From contig JBBATK010000011.1 in assembly GCA_040398805.1 (NCBI GenBank), positions 25,705 through 89,704 of the forward strand: 64,000 nucleotides of DNA. Reading direction: 5' to 3'. Shown in pieces: positions 16,401-26,002 of the stretch; within the stretch, counting starts at the first letter, position 1, and each line of letters starts with the position of its first letter. Origin of the DNA: JBBATK01 sp040398805 (GTDB lineage: Bacteria > Bacteroidota > Ignavibacteria > Kapaibacteriales > NICIL-2). Below the pieces are notes generated by a model. That model made no database searches and was not told the origin of the DNA. It saw only the letters and a program-made list of their open reading frames with translations. The position numbers and the translations under genes are program-made.

Positions 16401-19400
16401 GTGACCAATACACTGCTTGACAAAGAATTCTCTCGGGAGCAGGCTCAGTCCCTCATTCTCGAGCATCACGTCATCGTGAGTGCCGCCGCAGGATCCGGCA
16501 AGACCCGCGTGCTCGTGGAGCGCTATGTGCGGATGCTGCTGTCAGGCGCCATGCCCCAGGAGATCGTAGCCATCACCTTCACACGGAAGGCCGCAGCGGA
16601 AATGCTGACCCGTATCCGTAAGCGTGTGGACGAACTCCTGGCGAGTACGGATATCCTGAGCGATACGGAGCGGGAGCACCTGCAGGCAGCGAGACTCAGA
16701 CTCTCCTCGCACCGCGTGAGTACCATCCACTCCTTCTGCGCCGCGGTGCTCCGCGAGTTCGCCATCGAGGCCGAGATTCCGCCGGCGTTCTCCGATCTCG
16801 ACCGATCCGATGCACAGCGTATCATGGACTCCGCCATCGATGATGTGGTCCGTGCGTGGTGGAAGGATGACCTCCGGACGAACACGGTCCAGGATTTGTT
16901 CTTCGACATGGAACCCCGTTCCGTGCTCGCCACCCTTGCCCTTCTTGCCAACGATGCTCTGAAGCTGGAGCGCCTGCGTGCGGTGTACATGAAGAATAAC
17001 GAGGACATCCTTAACGTGGTTTCGCAGGTGTATGCCCGCTCGATGTTCCGAGAGCAAGAGGGCATGGTAGGGGAGATACGTCAAGCGCTGAGTAGAGTGG
17101 ACGTGGGTGCATTGAAGGAGAAGGCACGAGACTTTGTTCATGAGGTCCGTGTATTCTGTGATGCGTTTCAGGATTGTGCGCAAGGGACGGTGGATTCCGG
17201 CTATGCGTACACGGTGATCGACGTCATCAGTCGTTCCTTTGGAGATGTCCCCCGAAAGTCAGCGACCATGAGTGACGAACTCAAGGCGGTCATCGACTCC
17301 GTTCGGAAACTGAAGAAGTCTGCAGAGAAGTTCGGACCCCGGATGAAGGATGCCGACGTGCGGATGATGGCGCATGCGCGGACCCTCGTGGCCATGGCCA
17401 CGGAGGTGGTGACGAAGGCGGATGAGCGCAAGCGCGAGATGCAGCAGCTCGATTTCGACGACCTTCAACGGGAAGCACTGCGTGTGCTGTCGGATCCTGC
17501 CATCTGCCATGAGGTGCGACGTTCCATGAAGTGCATCATGATCGATGAGTTCCAGGATACGAACGATGTGCAGTTCGACCTCCTGAAAAAGCTCGTGCCC
17601 GATCCCAAGACGGCTGAGAGCGCGGCAGGCGCACCGGACATCACCGTGTTCCTCGTTGGTGATGTCAAGCAATCCATCTACGGTTTTCGTGACGCCGACG
17701 TGCGCGTGTTCGAAAAGGCGGAGGAGTACGTCCAAAGACTGAATGCCCGGAAACACGGTACGGCCGGTCTGGGCCGTGTCCGACTCACCGCTTCGTACCG
17801 CATGGCCTCCGGTGTCGCCGATGCCGTCAATGCCATGTGCCATCCGGTTTTCAGCGCCAGCTTCGGCGAGTTCGATGTTGCGTACGACCCGCTCGTGTGT
17901 GCTCGTGACCTCTCCACGTTCCCCGCATCGACGTGCGAACTTCTTCTCGGCACCGGCGCCAAGGCGACAGACGTAGCCGACGGCATCCCGCAGGAACTGC
18001 TCGTGGCGGATGCGATACGACGGATGGTGGACGATGACGGTACCATGGTGTGGGACGAGGATGCGAAGATGCTGCGACGGGCCGTGTACAGCGACATCGC
18101 CGTCCTGTCCCGCACGACGAAATCCCTCTCCACTCTCGAGGGCGCATTGATGCAGTCCGACATTCCATGCCTGCGCCACTCGGGCAGCGGTTTCTATGCC
18201 ACGCAGGAGGTGAAGGACGCGCTGTCGTTCCTTGCTTTCGTGCTCGACACGTCGGACGACGCGGCCCTGGTCGCCGTTCTTCGTTCACCCCTGTTCGCTG
18301 TGACGGAGCAGACCATCCTCAAGAACAAGAGAATCAGGGACGGACACGTCCTGTGGGACACCCTCCGGAACCGGTATCTGGCGAAGGATGGCGAGCGTGT
18401 GGAGTCCGACCTGCGAAGCGCGGTGATCATTCTCGATGCCATGGTCACCCTCGGACCCGCGACACGGCCCTCCGATCTGCTGCGCGACGTGCTTTTGCGA
18501 AGCGCATGGTATGCGCGCGTGGACTACATGGAACATCGCGCCGAACAGGCCCGGAGGAACATGGAGAAACTCATCACCGAGCTCATCTCCATCGAGGCCG
18601 CAGGTTTCCGGCATCTGGTCGAAGTCGTGGAGGAGTTGCAGTTGCGCACGACCGCGGAGAACAAGGAGCCCGAAGCCGCCGTGATGAGCGGAGAGAATGT
18701 CGTGAACCTCATGACCATTCATGCGTCGAAGGGGCTGGAGTTCCCGATTGTCATCATCCATGACGTTGGAAACAAAGGACGGACTATCGCCGACGAAGCC
18801 ATCATCCATGATGAGCTCGGCGTGTGCTACTCTCTTCGTGTCAGGCTCAAGGACGAGCGTGTGGGACTCATGCGCGCGCTTGCCGTCGATTGGCTGCAAC
18901 GGCGTCAGGACGCCGAGCTCAAGCGCATCCTGTACGTGGCGATGACTCGGGCGAAGGATCACCTCCTGCTCTCATGCAATGCCGCCTCGAAAGATTCCAA
19001 GGAATCATTCCCTCGTTCCGGCATGGGGAAGCTCCTGCATGATGTGATGAGCGATCGGTGCGTTGAAGGTCAGCCCACATTGCTGCCGGTGATGAGGAAC
19101 ACGCGAGAAGCGGACGGAGCGTCGACCGAAGAGCGGATACTCGTCACCATTCCTACACGCAGGAATATCATCGAGAGCGGAGACGGAGCGCCGGCTGCCA
19201 CGTCCGCACGAAAGGACGCCCCCGCGGTGCGCGTGGATATCGGGTCGATTGCGCATGCGCCTCATGGCGACGTGTATTCCGCCACACAGCTCATGGTGTT
19301 CCACGCAGACCCGGCGGGATACTATCTGCGATACCGCTTGGGCTATGTGACGGAGGAGGATGGATTCGATGAGATACCCGTTTCCGACTCCGCGCCGGGT

Positions 19401-19991
19401 CACCTTGGTGCCATAGAGTTGGGAACGGTCGTCCATGAAGTGCTGGCGGAGCTCCCGCGATGGTGGAGCGATGGAGGCACGCACGAGTCGGCACGCAGGG
19501 ACAGCGTGATCCGGACGTTATGCGAGCGGAGGGGAATCGATTGCACGGACACGTTGATGAAGAAGGTGCGTGACCACTGCGGAACGGTTGCGGCATACCT
19601 GCGCACGCGATCGCTGGATGCCGGTGCGATCCACCATGCGGAGTACGCGCTCACGGTGCCCGTCGGTACGGATTTCTGTACGGGAAAGATCGATGCGGTG
19701 GTGCATACCGATGGCGGACCGATATCGACGGCCCGACATCTTGAGGTATGGGATTGGAAGACGAATAACCTCCAGGGCAAGAGTCCCGATCACCTCGCGA
19801 AACGGTACGAGGTGCAGATGCGATTGTATTGTTACCTCGTGATGCTGAGCTACCCGGAGATAGAGACCTGCGCGGCGCGTTTGCTATTCACCGAGACGGG
19901 TGAGACCCGGACCCTTGAGTTGCGACGGGGGGATGTAGTCGACACGAGGGCGTGGCTGGAGGAGTCGATAGCGAGGATGAAGCGCTTGTAA
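16401..19991 (+). CDS. addA: UvrD/AddA-type helicase-nuclease
   Basis: A 1196-residue superfamily 1A helicase fused to a RecB-family nuclease, the AddA architecture used for double-strand-break end resection. Helicase motifs: SAAAGSGKT (27-35), IDEFQDT (about 380), GDVKQSIYGFRDAD, TIHASKGLEF and YVAMTRAKDHLL. C-terminal PD-(D/E)XK nuclease: HEVLAEL (about 1011), GKIDAVV (about 1094), WDWKTN (about 1116) and QMRLYCY (about 1138), all catalytic positions kept. The start is a GTG at 16401; the ATG at 16388 is out of frame. No addB-like gene is adjacent on either side in this window, so the partner, if any, is elsewhere. It ends 15 nt from the convergent Omp85 gene. Confidence 0.9.
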   Translation: MTNTLLDKEFSREQAQSLILEHHVIVSAAAGSGKTRVLVERYVRMLLSGAMPQEIVAITFTRKAAAEMLTRIRKRVDELLASTDILSDTEREHLQAARLRLSSHRVSTIHSFCAAVLREFAIEAEIPPAFSDLDRSDAQRIMDSAIDDVVRAWWKDDLRTNTVQDLFFDMEPRSVLATLALLANDALKLERLRAVYMKNNEDILNVVSQVYARSMFREQEGMVGEIRQALSRVDVGALKEKARDFVHEVRVFCDAFQDCAQGTVDSGYAYTVIDVISRSFGDVPRKSATMSDELKAVIDSVRKLKKSAEKFGPRMKDADVRMMAHARTLVAMATEVVTKADERKREMQQLDFDDLQREALRVLSDPAICHEVRRSMKCIMIDEFQDTNDVQFDLLKKLVPDPKTAESAAGAPDITVFLVGDVKQSIYGFRDADVRVFEKAEEYVQRLNARKHGTAGLGRVRLTASYRMASGVADAVNAMCHPVFSASFGEFDVAYDPLVCARDLSTFPASTCELLLGTGAKATDVADGIPQELLVADAIRRMVDDDGTMVWDEDAKMLRRAVYSDIAVLSRTTKSLSTLEGALMQSDIPCLRHSGSGFYATQEVKDALSFLAFVLDTSDDAALVAVLRSPLFAVTEQTILKNKRIRDGHVLWDTLRNRYLAKDGERVESDLRSAVIILDAMVTLGPATRPSDLLRDVLLRSAWYARVDYMEHRAEQARRNMEKLITELISIEAAGFRHLVEVVEELQLRTTAENKEPEAAVMSGENVVNLMTIHASKGLEFPIVIIHDVGNKGRTIADEAIIHDELGVCYSLRVRLKDERVGLMRALAVDWLQRRQDAELKRILYVAMTRAKDHLLLSCNAASKDSKESFPRSGMGKLLHDVMSDRCVEGQPTLLPVMRNTREADGASTEERILVTIPTRRNIIESGDGAPAATSARKDAPAVRVDIGSIAHAPHGDVYSATQLMVFHADPAGYYLRYRLGYVTEEDGFDEIPVSDSAPGHLGAIELGTVVHEVLAELPRWWSDGGTHESARRDSVIRTLCERRGIDCTDTLMKKVRDHCGTVAAYLRTRSLDAGAIHHAEYALTVPVGTDFCTGKIDAVVHTDGGPISTARHLEVWDWKTNNLQGKSPDHLAKRYEVQMRLYCYLVMLSYPEIETCAARLLFTETGETRTLELRRGDVVDTRAWLEESIARMKRL

Positions 19992-20006
19992 GGAATGCGA
20001 GGACGA

Positions 20007-22349
20007 TCAGAAGGCGTGTCCTAAACCGATCTGCGCTGTGATGGACTCGATGAAATTCCTCGAGGTGATCCATGCGTACTTTCTATCGAGCATGGTGGGA
20101 TCGTAGACGTTGATGCCGAAATCCAGGCGTGCCGGACCCACCGGCGTGGCGAAGCGGATGCCCGTGCCTGCCGCCAAGGCCCAGTTCCGGGGATCGAGCA
20201 CATGAGAGACGGAGGCCTTGCCGTAGGCTGCGGGGGTGAAGCGGTTGAACGCGTTACCGGCATCAAGGAAGAAGGTGAGCCCGAGACGACTGATCTTATC
20301 GGCAAGGAACTCTCCCAGGTCGGCATAGTAGGGAAACGTGTAGCGGAGTTCGGCACTCAACTCGACGATGGTCGCCCATCCCACGTAGTTGGCAAGATCG
20401 CCCACGTTCGATGGAAGATTGGGGTCGTTACTCGTCGCATCACCCAGGTTGCGGCTGGCGAAGGAGCGGATGCTCGCGGCACCGCCCGCGAAGTAGTGTC
20501 GATCCGATGGGACGATCTTCTCATTACGGTTGAACCACAGGATATGGCCCACCCGGGCTTTGAATGCTTCAGTGGTCTGTGTGTTGAGAGTGCCGTACCA
20601 CGTGTAGGTTCCTTGCAGGCGCAGGAAGTCCGTCAGCAATCCGAGCGGTGTCCATTCGCTCACCACGTTGAGCGTGTAGCCTTGGGCGGGGAAGAAGATG
20701 TCGTTCCGCTTGTCCATGAAGTAGCTCATGGCAAGAACGAACGACGTTGCGCGGAAGCGGGTACCGTTCGACGTGTACGAATCCAGTTTCTGATACGGAT
20801 CCAAACGGTCGCGCAGGAACTGTCGCAGGTTCGTCGTGTCGATGGACGGATTGCGAAGGATGATCTGCTGATAGGCCGATTCATAGGAGCCTTCGAAGTT
20901 CTTCGGAAGCTGCGCTTCGCCGATGATGTCGAACTGCAGGCGTGCCGTGTTGTCGTTCATCATGACGAAAGGACTGATGCGGGAACTGAGGGTATGCACT
21001 TTCATGGGATCCACGATGGCGCGATACGAGTAGTTCGTCTGGAATGACCCGTCGATGCGTTTGCCGGCGATGCGGAGGAAGTCCGGCTGGGAGAAGAGGA
21101 AACCGGTTTCGTACTCCTGATCGACGTTCGGGTTGTTCGCCAGGTTCGTTGCAATGTAATCGATGTTCCTCAAGGTCCATCGGGCATACAGGTTCAGCAC
21201 CTGGGCGTCATGCAGGAGATTGCGGTTCAGGTAGTTCACGTCCAGACCGACGTTGTTGAAGTTGTCGGGAAAGGTGTTGTTGAGGAAGGCGCTGGGACGG
21301 AGTTCCCAATGCCGACGGTAACTGCAGAAGACCGAGGTGAGGATGGAATCGCCGACCGCCATGGTGTCGAGGGCCACACGGTCGAACGGACCAAGGGCCG
21401 CAATGGCCGACTCGCTCCGGCGCAGAGTGCTCAGGTTGTACCATTCGCCTTCCTTGAACTCCAGCTGGAACCGTTTGAGTTCGTGGACGACGAAGGGATA
21501 GCCGTGGGTGCTGTCGATGAACCTCACCGACCCGAATCGGTATCTCTTGAGCGGTTCCAGGAAGATCGTCACGCTGTCCTGCTTGCGGACCGTGTCGATG
21601 TGGATTTTCGGGACCCGGATGAGATCGACCTCACCGGATGACGTGGAATCCTTCGACACGGGATAGCGAGCGAACGCATAGCCGCTGTCGTGCAGGACGC
21701 CGAGCATGCGCATGGCCAGCATGTTGATGCGCGGCTCGTTGAAACTGACAAGCTTGCTTTCCCCGATCAGGCGGACGATGTCGTCATGGACGCTGCGTGG
21801 CAATCCGTCGGTGCCGGTCACGACAATCGTATCGAGCGCGTACTGACGTCCCGAGCGGATACGGAACAGGAGAACGTTGTTCCTCTCGTCGGCACTGATC
21901 CGGAACTCGTATCGTACGTCGGCATCGTGATACCCGAGCTGGGTGTAGTAATCGCGAATGATGAGCGCATCGATGTTCGCCACCGTCTTGTCGAAGTATC
22001 GCAATTCGTTCTTCGAGGACTGCGTGTAGAACTCCGCGAGGGTGGTCTTCACACCTGCGGGAACCTGTCTGTATCGGAACGCCTCGTAGGTCAGGGTTCG
22101 AAGGATGCGACTGGTCAGGGAGAAGTCGCAGGAACGGGAATTGATGAGCGAACCGAGTTCGATATCCGAGGGAACATAGCCGCCAAGACTGTCCTGTTCG
22201 GTTATGAACATGATACTGTTGATCACGTATCTCCGGGCCACGCGCAGCCTGCCGCCGTCGCCCGCCGTTCCGGGATCGTCCTGCGCATGAACCAGCGCGG
22301 CGCACAGAACGGTAACGGCGATTGCGAAGCATCGCATCGTTCGTTCCAT
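20007..22349 (-). CDS. Omp85/BamA-TamA family outer-membrane protein
   Basis: A 780-residue Omp85-superfamily protein: signal peptide (cleavage near VHAQ-D), POTRA-like repeats (about 30-380, e.g. RFGSVRFIDS, YALDTIVVTG), and a 16-strand surface-antigen barrel (about 400-780) containing the lid-loop-type motif GGAASIRSF (a variant of the VRGF/Y motif) and a C-terminal phenylalanine. Such proteins insert or translocate outer-membrane proteins. The divergent POTRA set and the context (next to an acyltransferase, not lpxD/skp) make it more likely a TamA- or accessory BamA-like paralogue than the main BamA. Starts at 22373 and 22337 are also possible; none has a clear Shine-Dalgarno. A TATTTTG element lies at 22378-22384 on this strand. 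Confidence 0.85.
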   Translation of the reverse strand: MERTMRCFAIAVTVLCAALVHAQDDPGTAGDGGRLRVARRYVINSIMFITEQDSLGGYVPSDIELGSLINSRSCDFSLTSRILRTLTYEAFRYRQVPAGVKTTLAEFYTQSSKNELRYFDKTVANIDALIIRDYYTQLGYHDADVRYEFRISADERNNVLLFRIRSGRQYALDTIVVTGTDGLPRSVHDDIVRLIGESKLVSFNEPRINMLAMRMLGVLHDSGYAFARYPVSKDSTSSGEVDLIRVPKIHIDTVRKQDSVTIFLEPLKRYRFGSVRFIDSTHGYPFVVHELKRFQLEFKEGEWYNLSTLRRSESAIAALGPFDRVALDTMAVGDSILTSVFCSYRRHWELRPSAFLNNTFPDNFNNVGLDVNYLNRNLLHDAQVLNLYARWTLRNIDYIATNLANNPNVDQEYETGFLFSQPDFLRIAGKRIDGSFQTNYSYRAIVDPMKVHTLSSRISPFVMMNDNTARLQFDIIGEAQLPKNFEGSYESAYQQIILRNPSIDTTNLRQFLRDRLDPYQKLDSYTSNGTRFRATSFVLAMSYFMDKRNDIFFPAQGYTLNVVSEWTPLGLLTDFLRLQGTYTWYGTLNTQTTEAFKARVGHILWFNRNEKIVPSDRHYFAGGAASIRSFASRNLGDATSNDPNLPSNVGDLANYVGWATIVELSAELRYTFPYYADLGEFLADKISRLGLTFFLDAGNAFNRFTPAAYGKASVSHVLDPRNWALAAGTGIRFATPVGPARLDFGINVYDPTMLDRKYAWITSRNFIESITAQIGLGHAF

Positions 22350-22434
22350 CCCATGTCGGCTCGGTTGACTCATGGCGCAAAATACACCCGAAAGAAACGA
22401 GATGCGGGAGAGGCGGGAGCCACGCACCCGGTGC

Positions 22435-23667
22435 CTACTTGATGAAGGGAATTCGACCCCAGCCCAGAACCGCATAGGTGAGAAGCAACAGGAAGGCGCG
22501 CCGCAGCTTTGCGTAGACATCCGGTCGGGTCGTTTTCAGTACCTCCTGATACCACACGATACCGAGGGTCGTGACGATGACGCCCACCGCAAGGACTGCC
22601 GAGAGGCCGAGGGAAAGGGCCTTGGGATACCAATGACCGATGCTTGTGATCCACGGCGGACCGAAGAGGACAAGCAGGTGGACGACGTAGATGGTGAGCG
22701 ATTGACGTCCCCACATCTCCACCAAACCTCTCGTGCGCTCGCCCCGTATCTCCCATCCCGCGAACAGCGCGATCACAAGCAACACGCCGGCTTCGCGAAG
22801 CAGGACGACGGACGGGAAGGATTGCAAGAGATTCAACTCCGCATAGAAGGGAATCGTCCTCGGCTCTGCCACAAGGCATAGCAGTCCTGCCGCACCCACG
22901 ACAAGAGCGCTTTTCCATGCCATGGATCGCAAGGCCACTCGGCGCTCGCTTCGCGGGTACTCGCGGAGCAGCGCGCCGATACCCGCACCGAACAGCATGT
23001 ATGCAGCATAGGGGAACACGGGGAAATACGACCCGTGTTCGTAACTGAGAAAAGCGCCGAGGAATTCCGGAACCGTCGAGAACCAGTGCACGTGGTTGAT
23101 CCACGGCGTGGCGAAAAGCACTGCGGCACTCAGCGCGAAGAAGACGTGCATCGCCCGGCGGTTCTCCCGCACGACGAGAGCGATGACGGTGACGAGGGAG
23201 AGCGCTACGGCATTGAGTTGCAGGATGTTGGCTTGGAAGAAGAGGCGCCAGCCTTCGGGAGCGACATCGGGCAGGTCCAAGACGTTGGATGCGGGGAACA
23301 CAAGAAGGTATCCGATGAGCATGAGGATGCCCGCCCACCGAACGCGCTTCCATGCTTGGTCCCGGTCCATGGTGCCCGTTGTTGTCCGCCGCAAGGTGAG
23401 CGCGAAGAGTATTCCTGATACGGTCAGGAAGATGGGAGCGGTTGCGCCACGGATATGGAACCAGATGATCCACGGGAACACGGTGATGTCCAATTGGTCC
23501 GTCCGCGCGAGGGCATCAAGGGTATGCCCTTGCATCATCATCACCATGGCGAACACCTTGACGGCGTCGAGCACGGTAAGGCGCGCAGACACGTGAGGGG
23601 TGGAATCGACAGGATGTGTTGTGGTGGATGGCACGAGAAGGCGTCCGGTGGTCGTCGTACAGCTCAA
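22435..23667 (-). CDS. Multi-pass membrane acyltransferase-like protein (DUF1624/HGSNAT-like)
   Basis: About 410 residues with roughly ten transmembrane helices. The N-terminal core LDAVKVFAMVMMMQGH with the membrane histidine, followed by FHIRGATAPIFLTVSGILFAL, resembles the DUF1624/heparan-alpha-glucosaminide N-acetyltransferase and related acyltransferase-3-like families that move acyl groups across a membrane onto sugars. The substrate is unknown. The frame begins at a TTG (23667) with a GTG at 23634 and others further in; no good ribosome site decides between them. A TATTTTG element sits at 23675-23681 just upstream, which would make the TTG or GTG start plausible. It lies 64 nt after flhA and 85 nt before the Omp85 gene on the same strand. 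Confidence 0.72.
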   Translation of the reverse strand: MSCTTTTGRLLVPSTTTHPVDSTPHVSARLTVLDAVKVFAMVMMMQGHTLDALARTDQLDITVFPWIIWFHIRGATAPIFLTVSGILFALTLRRTTTGTMDRDQAWKRVRWAGILMLIGYLLVFPASNVLDLPDVAPEGWRLFFQANILQLNAVALSLVTVIALVVRENRRAMHVFFALSAAVLFATPWINHVHWFSTVPEFLGAFLSYEHGSYFPVFPYAAYMLFGAGIGALLREYPRSERRVALRSMAWKSALVVGAAGLLCLVAEPRTIPFYAELNLLQSFPSVVLLREAGVLLVIALFAGWEIRGERTRGLVEMWGRQSLTIYVVHLLVLFGPPWITSIGHWYPKALSLGLSAVLAVGVIVTTLGIVWYQEVLKTTRPDVYAKLRRAFLLLLTYAVLGWGRIPFIK

Positions 23668-23731
23668 TCGGCTGCAAAATACGGCAGTGCCGGTTGCCCT
23701 GCCATCAGGAAGCGTGCCCGAACGGGGCGTG

Positions 23732-25903
23732 TCATTGTCCGAGGAGCGACGGACGATGTTCCGGTAATGCGGCCATGCCCGGTCCGGTGCTCATGCTCGT
23801 GATGATATCGAGATCGGTATCCGTAGGAAGTTCCGTGTAGCTGATGACGTTCACGATGGGATACGCGGCGTGGATCATGCGGTACACGTACGGACGTATC
23901 GGTGCGGTACAGACGATCACGGGCGAGTAACCGGCCAGGGTGATCTCGTCGATAGCCGCCGCGAGACTCTCCTGGATTCCTCGGACGAGCTCAGGGGACA
24001 GTCCGAGCGTTGCGCTCGACGTGGCTTGAGGATTGTTCTGCAGTTGTGTCGTGAGGAGGTTCTCCAACGATTGGTCCACACTGATCGCATGGACGACGCC
24101 GTTGGTGTCCTGATACAACCGCTTGATGGTCTCCGAAAGATTATGGCGTACGTACTCGGTCAGGACGTCGATGTTCTTCGTGACTTTGCTGTACTCGAGA
24201 AGTGCTTCCGATATCACCGGCAGGTCGCGGATGGGAATTCCCTCGCGGAGCAGGTTCTGCAGGACTTTCTGCAGGGTGCCTGTGGGAAGGGTGTCCACGG
24301 TGATTTCGTCGACGAGCGCCGAGTATTCCTTTTTCATGTTCTCCAGCAGCTGCTTCACGTCCTGACGTGTCAGCAAGCGGTCTGCGTGGCGTTTCAACAA
24401 TTCCGTGAGGTGTGTGGCCAGGACCGTGGGCGGTTCCACGACCGTGAACCCCATGATTTCGGCGTTCTCACGGTCGGCTTGTGATATCCACGTGGCGGGC
24501 AGACCGAACACGGGTTCTGTGACGTTGATGCCGCGCACTTCGCCATCGGCGCCGCCGGGGTTCATGGCCAGCAACATGCCGGGATACAGCCGGTTCTTGG
24601 CGATGACGTTGCCGCGGAGCTTCACCACGTATTCTTCCGCATCCAGGTTCAGGTTGTCGCGGACGCGGACGGGCGGTAGGACAAGACCCAGTTCGCCGGC
24701 CAGCTGTTTGCGGATGTTCGTGATGCGCTTGAACACGTCGCCGCCTTGACTTTCATCGACAAGCTGGATGAGCCCGTATCCGAGTTCCACTTCCACGGGA
24801 TCGATCTTCAAAAGGTCTTCCACGGGCGCGTCGTCTTTCTGCGCCGCTTGGTCCGCCTGCGCCGAACGTTCCACCTGGTCCGCATCCGCCTTCTCTTTCT
24901 TGTCGGCTTCGAGTCTGAAATACGCGATGCTTCCGCACGAAACGGCAAGAAGAGCGAACGGAAGGAAGGGGAAACCGGGGAGGATGCTCATGATGGCCAT
25001 GACGCCCGCTACGATCATGAGCGGACGTGCTTTGGAACCGAATTGCGTCGTCAGTTCCGTCTCGAGTTTATCGCCGCTGCTGGTCCGCGTGATGAGCAAG
25101 CCCGCTGCGACGGAGATGAGGAGTGCGGGGATCTGGGACACCAGACCGTCACCGACGGTGAGGACGGTGTAGGTCTTGATCGCCGTCGTCACGTCCATTC
25201 CGCGTTGTAACACACCGATGGCGAAACCGCCGATGATGTTCACCGCCGTGATGATCAGGGCGGCGACGGCATCACCACGGACGAACTTCGCGGCACCGTC
25301 CATGGCGCCGTGGAATTCCGCTTCGTGCTGGAGTTTTTCCCGACGACGTCTGGCTTCCTTCTCGTCGATGAAACCCGAATTGAGATCGGCATCGATACTC
25401 ATCTGCTTACCGGGCAACGCGTCCAGGGTGAATCGCGCAGCCACTTCGGCGATACGCGTGGAACCCTTGATGATGACGACGAAGTTGATGACGAGAAGGA
25501 TGATGAAGACGATGAGTCCGACGATGAAGTTCCCGCCGATGACGAAGGTACCGAAGGCATGGATAAGATTGCCCGCGACGCCTTCTCCCAGGATGAGTCG
25601 GGTGGTGGCGATGTTCAATCCCAAGCGGAACAGCGTGGTAAGCAGAAGCACCGTCGGAAACGAACTCAGCTCGAGAGCCGACTTCAGATAGACGGATACC
25701 ATGAGGACGAGGACGGAGATGGAGAGACTGAGTCCGAGGAACAGGTCGAGAAGAAACGGATTCAACGGCAGGACGAGCAGTCCCAGCACCGCAAGGATTC
25801 CCACCGCCAGCAACACGTCCTTGTGATTGCCGACCGCGGCGAATACTCTCGCGACCCCGGAATCTTCCTGTTCACCCGCCTGTATGCTCGGTTTTTCAGC
25901 CAT
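23732..25903 (-). CDS. flhA: Flagellar biosynthesis protein FlhA
   Basis: A 723-residue component of the flagellar type III export gate. The N-terminal half has about eight transmembrane helices (NPFLLDLFLGLSLSISVLVLM, then LFRLGLNIATTRLIL), the FHIPEP-type cytoplasmic loop (RFTLDALPGKQMSIDADLNSG) and charged residues of the proton path; the C-terminal half (from about 350) is the ring-forming cytoplasmic domain that docks chaperone-substrate complexes such as FliS-flagellin. I start at 25903 (MAEKPS); the frame to 25978 is longer but without homology. It stands alone: no flhB, fliPQR or flhF beside it, and the other flagellar genes here are 33 kb away. The type III secretion paralogue is less likely given the flagellar cluster. 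Confidence 0.95.
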   Translation of the reverse strand: MAEKPSIQAGEQEDSGVARVFAAVGNHKDVLLAVGILAVLGLLVLPLNPFLLDLFLGLSLSISVLVLMVSVYLKSALELSSFPTVLLLTTLFRLGLNIATTRLILGEGVAGNLIHAFGTFVIGGNFIVGLIVFIILLVINFVVIIKGSTRIAEVAARFTLDALPGKQMSIDADLNSGFIDEKEARRRREKLQHEAEFHGAMDGAAKFVRGDAVAALIITAVNIIGGFAIGVLQRGMDVTTAIKTYTVLTVGDGLVSQIPALLISVAAGLLITRTSSGDKLETELTTQFGSKARPLMIVAGVMAIMSILPGFPFLPFALLAVSCGSIAYFRLEADKKEKADADQVERSAQADQAAQKDDAPVEDLLKIDPVEVELGYGLIQLVDESQGGDVFKRITNIRKQLAGELGLVLPPVRVRDNLNLDAEEYVVKLRGNVIAKNRLYPGMLLAMNPGGADGEVRGINVTEPVFGLPATWISQADRENAEIMGFTVVEPPTVLATHLTELLKRHADRLLTRQDVKQLLENMKKEYSALVDEITVDTLPTGTLQKVLQNLLREGIPIRDLPVISEALLEYSKVTKNIDVLTEYVRHNLSETIKRLYQDTNGVVHAISVDQSLENLLTTQLQNNPQATSSATLGLSPELVRGIQESLAAAIDEITLAGYSPVIVCTAPIRPYVYRMIHAAYPIVNVISYTELPTDTDLDIITSMSTGPGMAALPEHRPSLLGQ

Positions 25904-26002
25904 TATCTCTTGGAATACAAAGTCTGTCCAAGGATGACAGCAAGACCTGTGCCAAAGATGCAGGTGCGACGATGGCATTCATGACCGCCATTTCGGCCTG
26001 CG

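Noticed and set aside
22370..23473. A 367-codon minus-strand frame inside the acyltransferase region.
   Set aside because: It overlaps the multi-pass membrane protein in another frame, is Arg/His-rich, and has no helices of its own.
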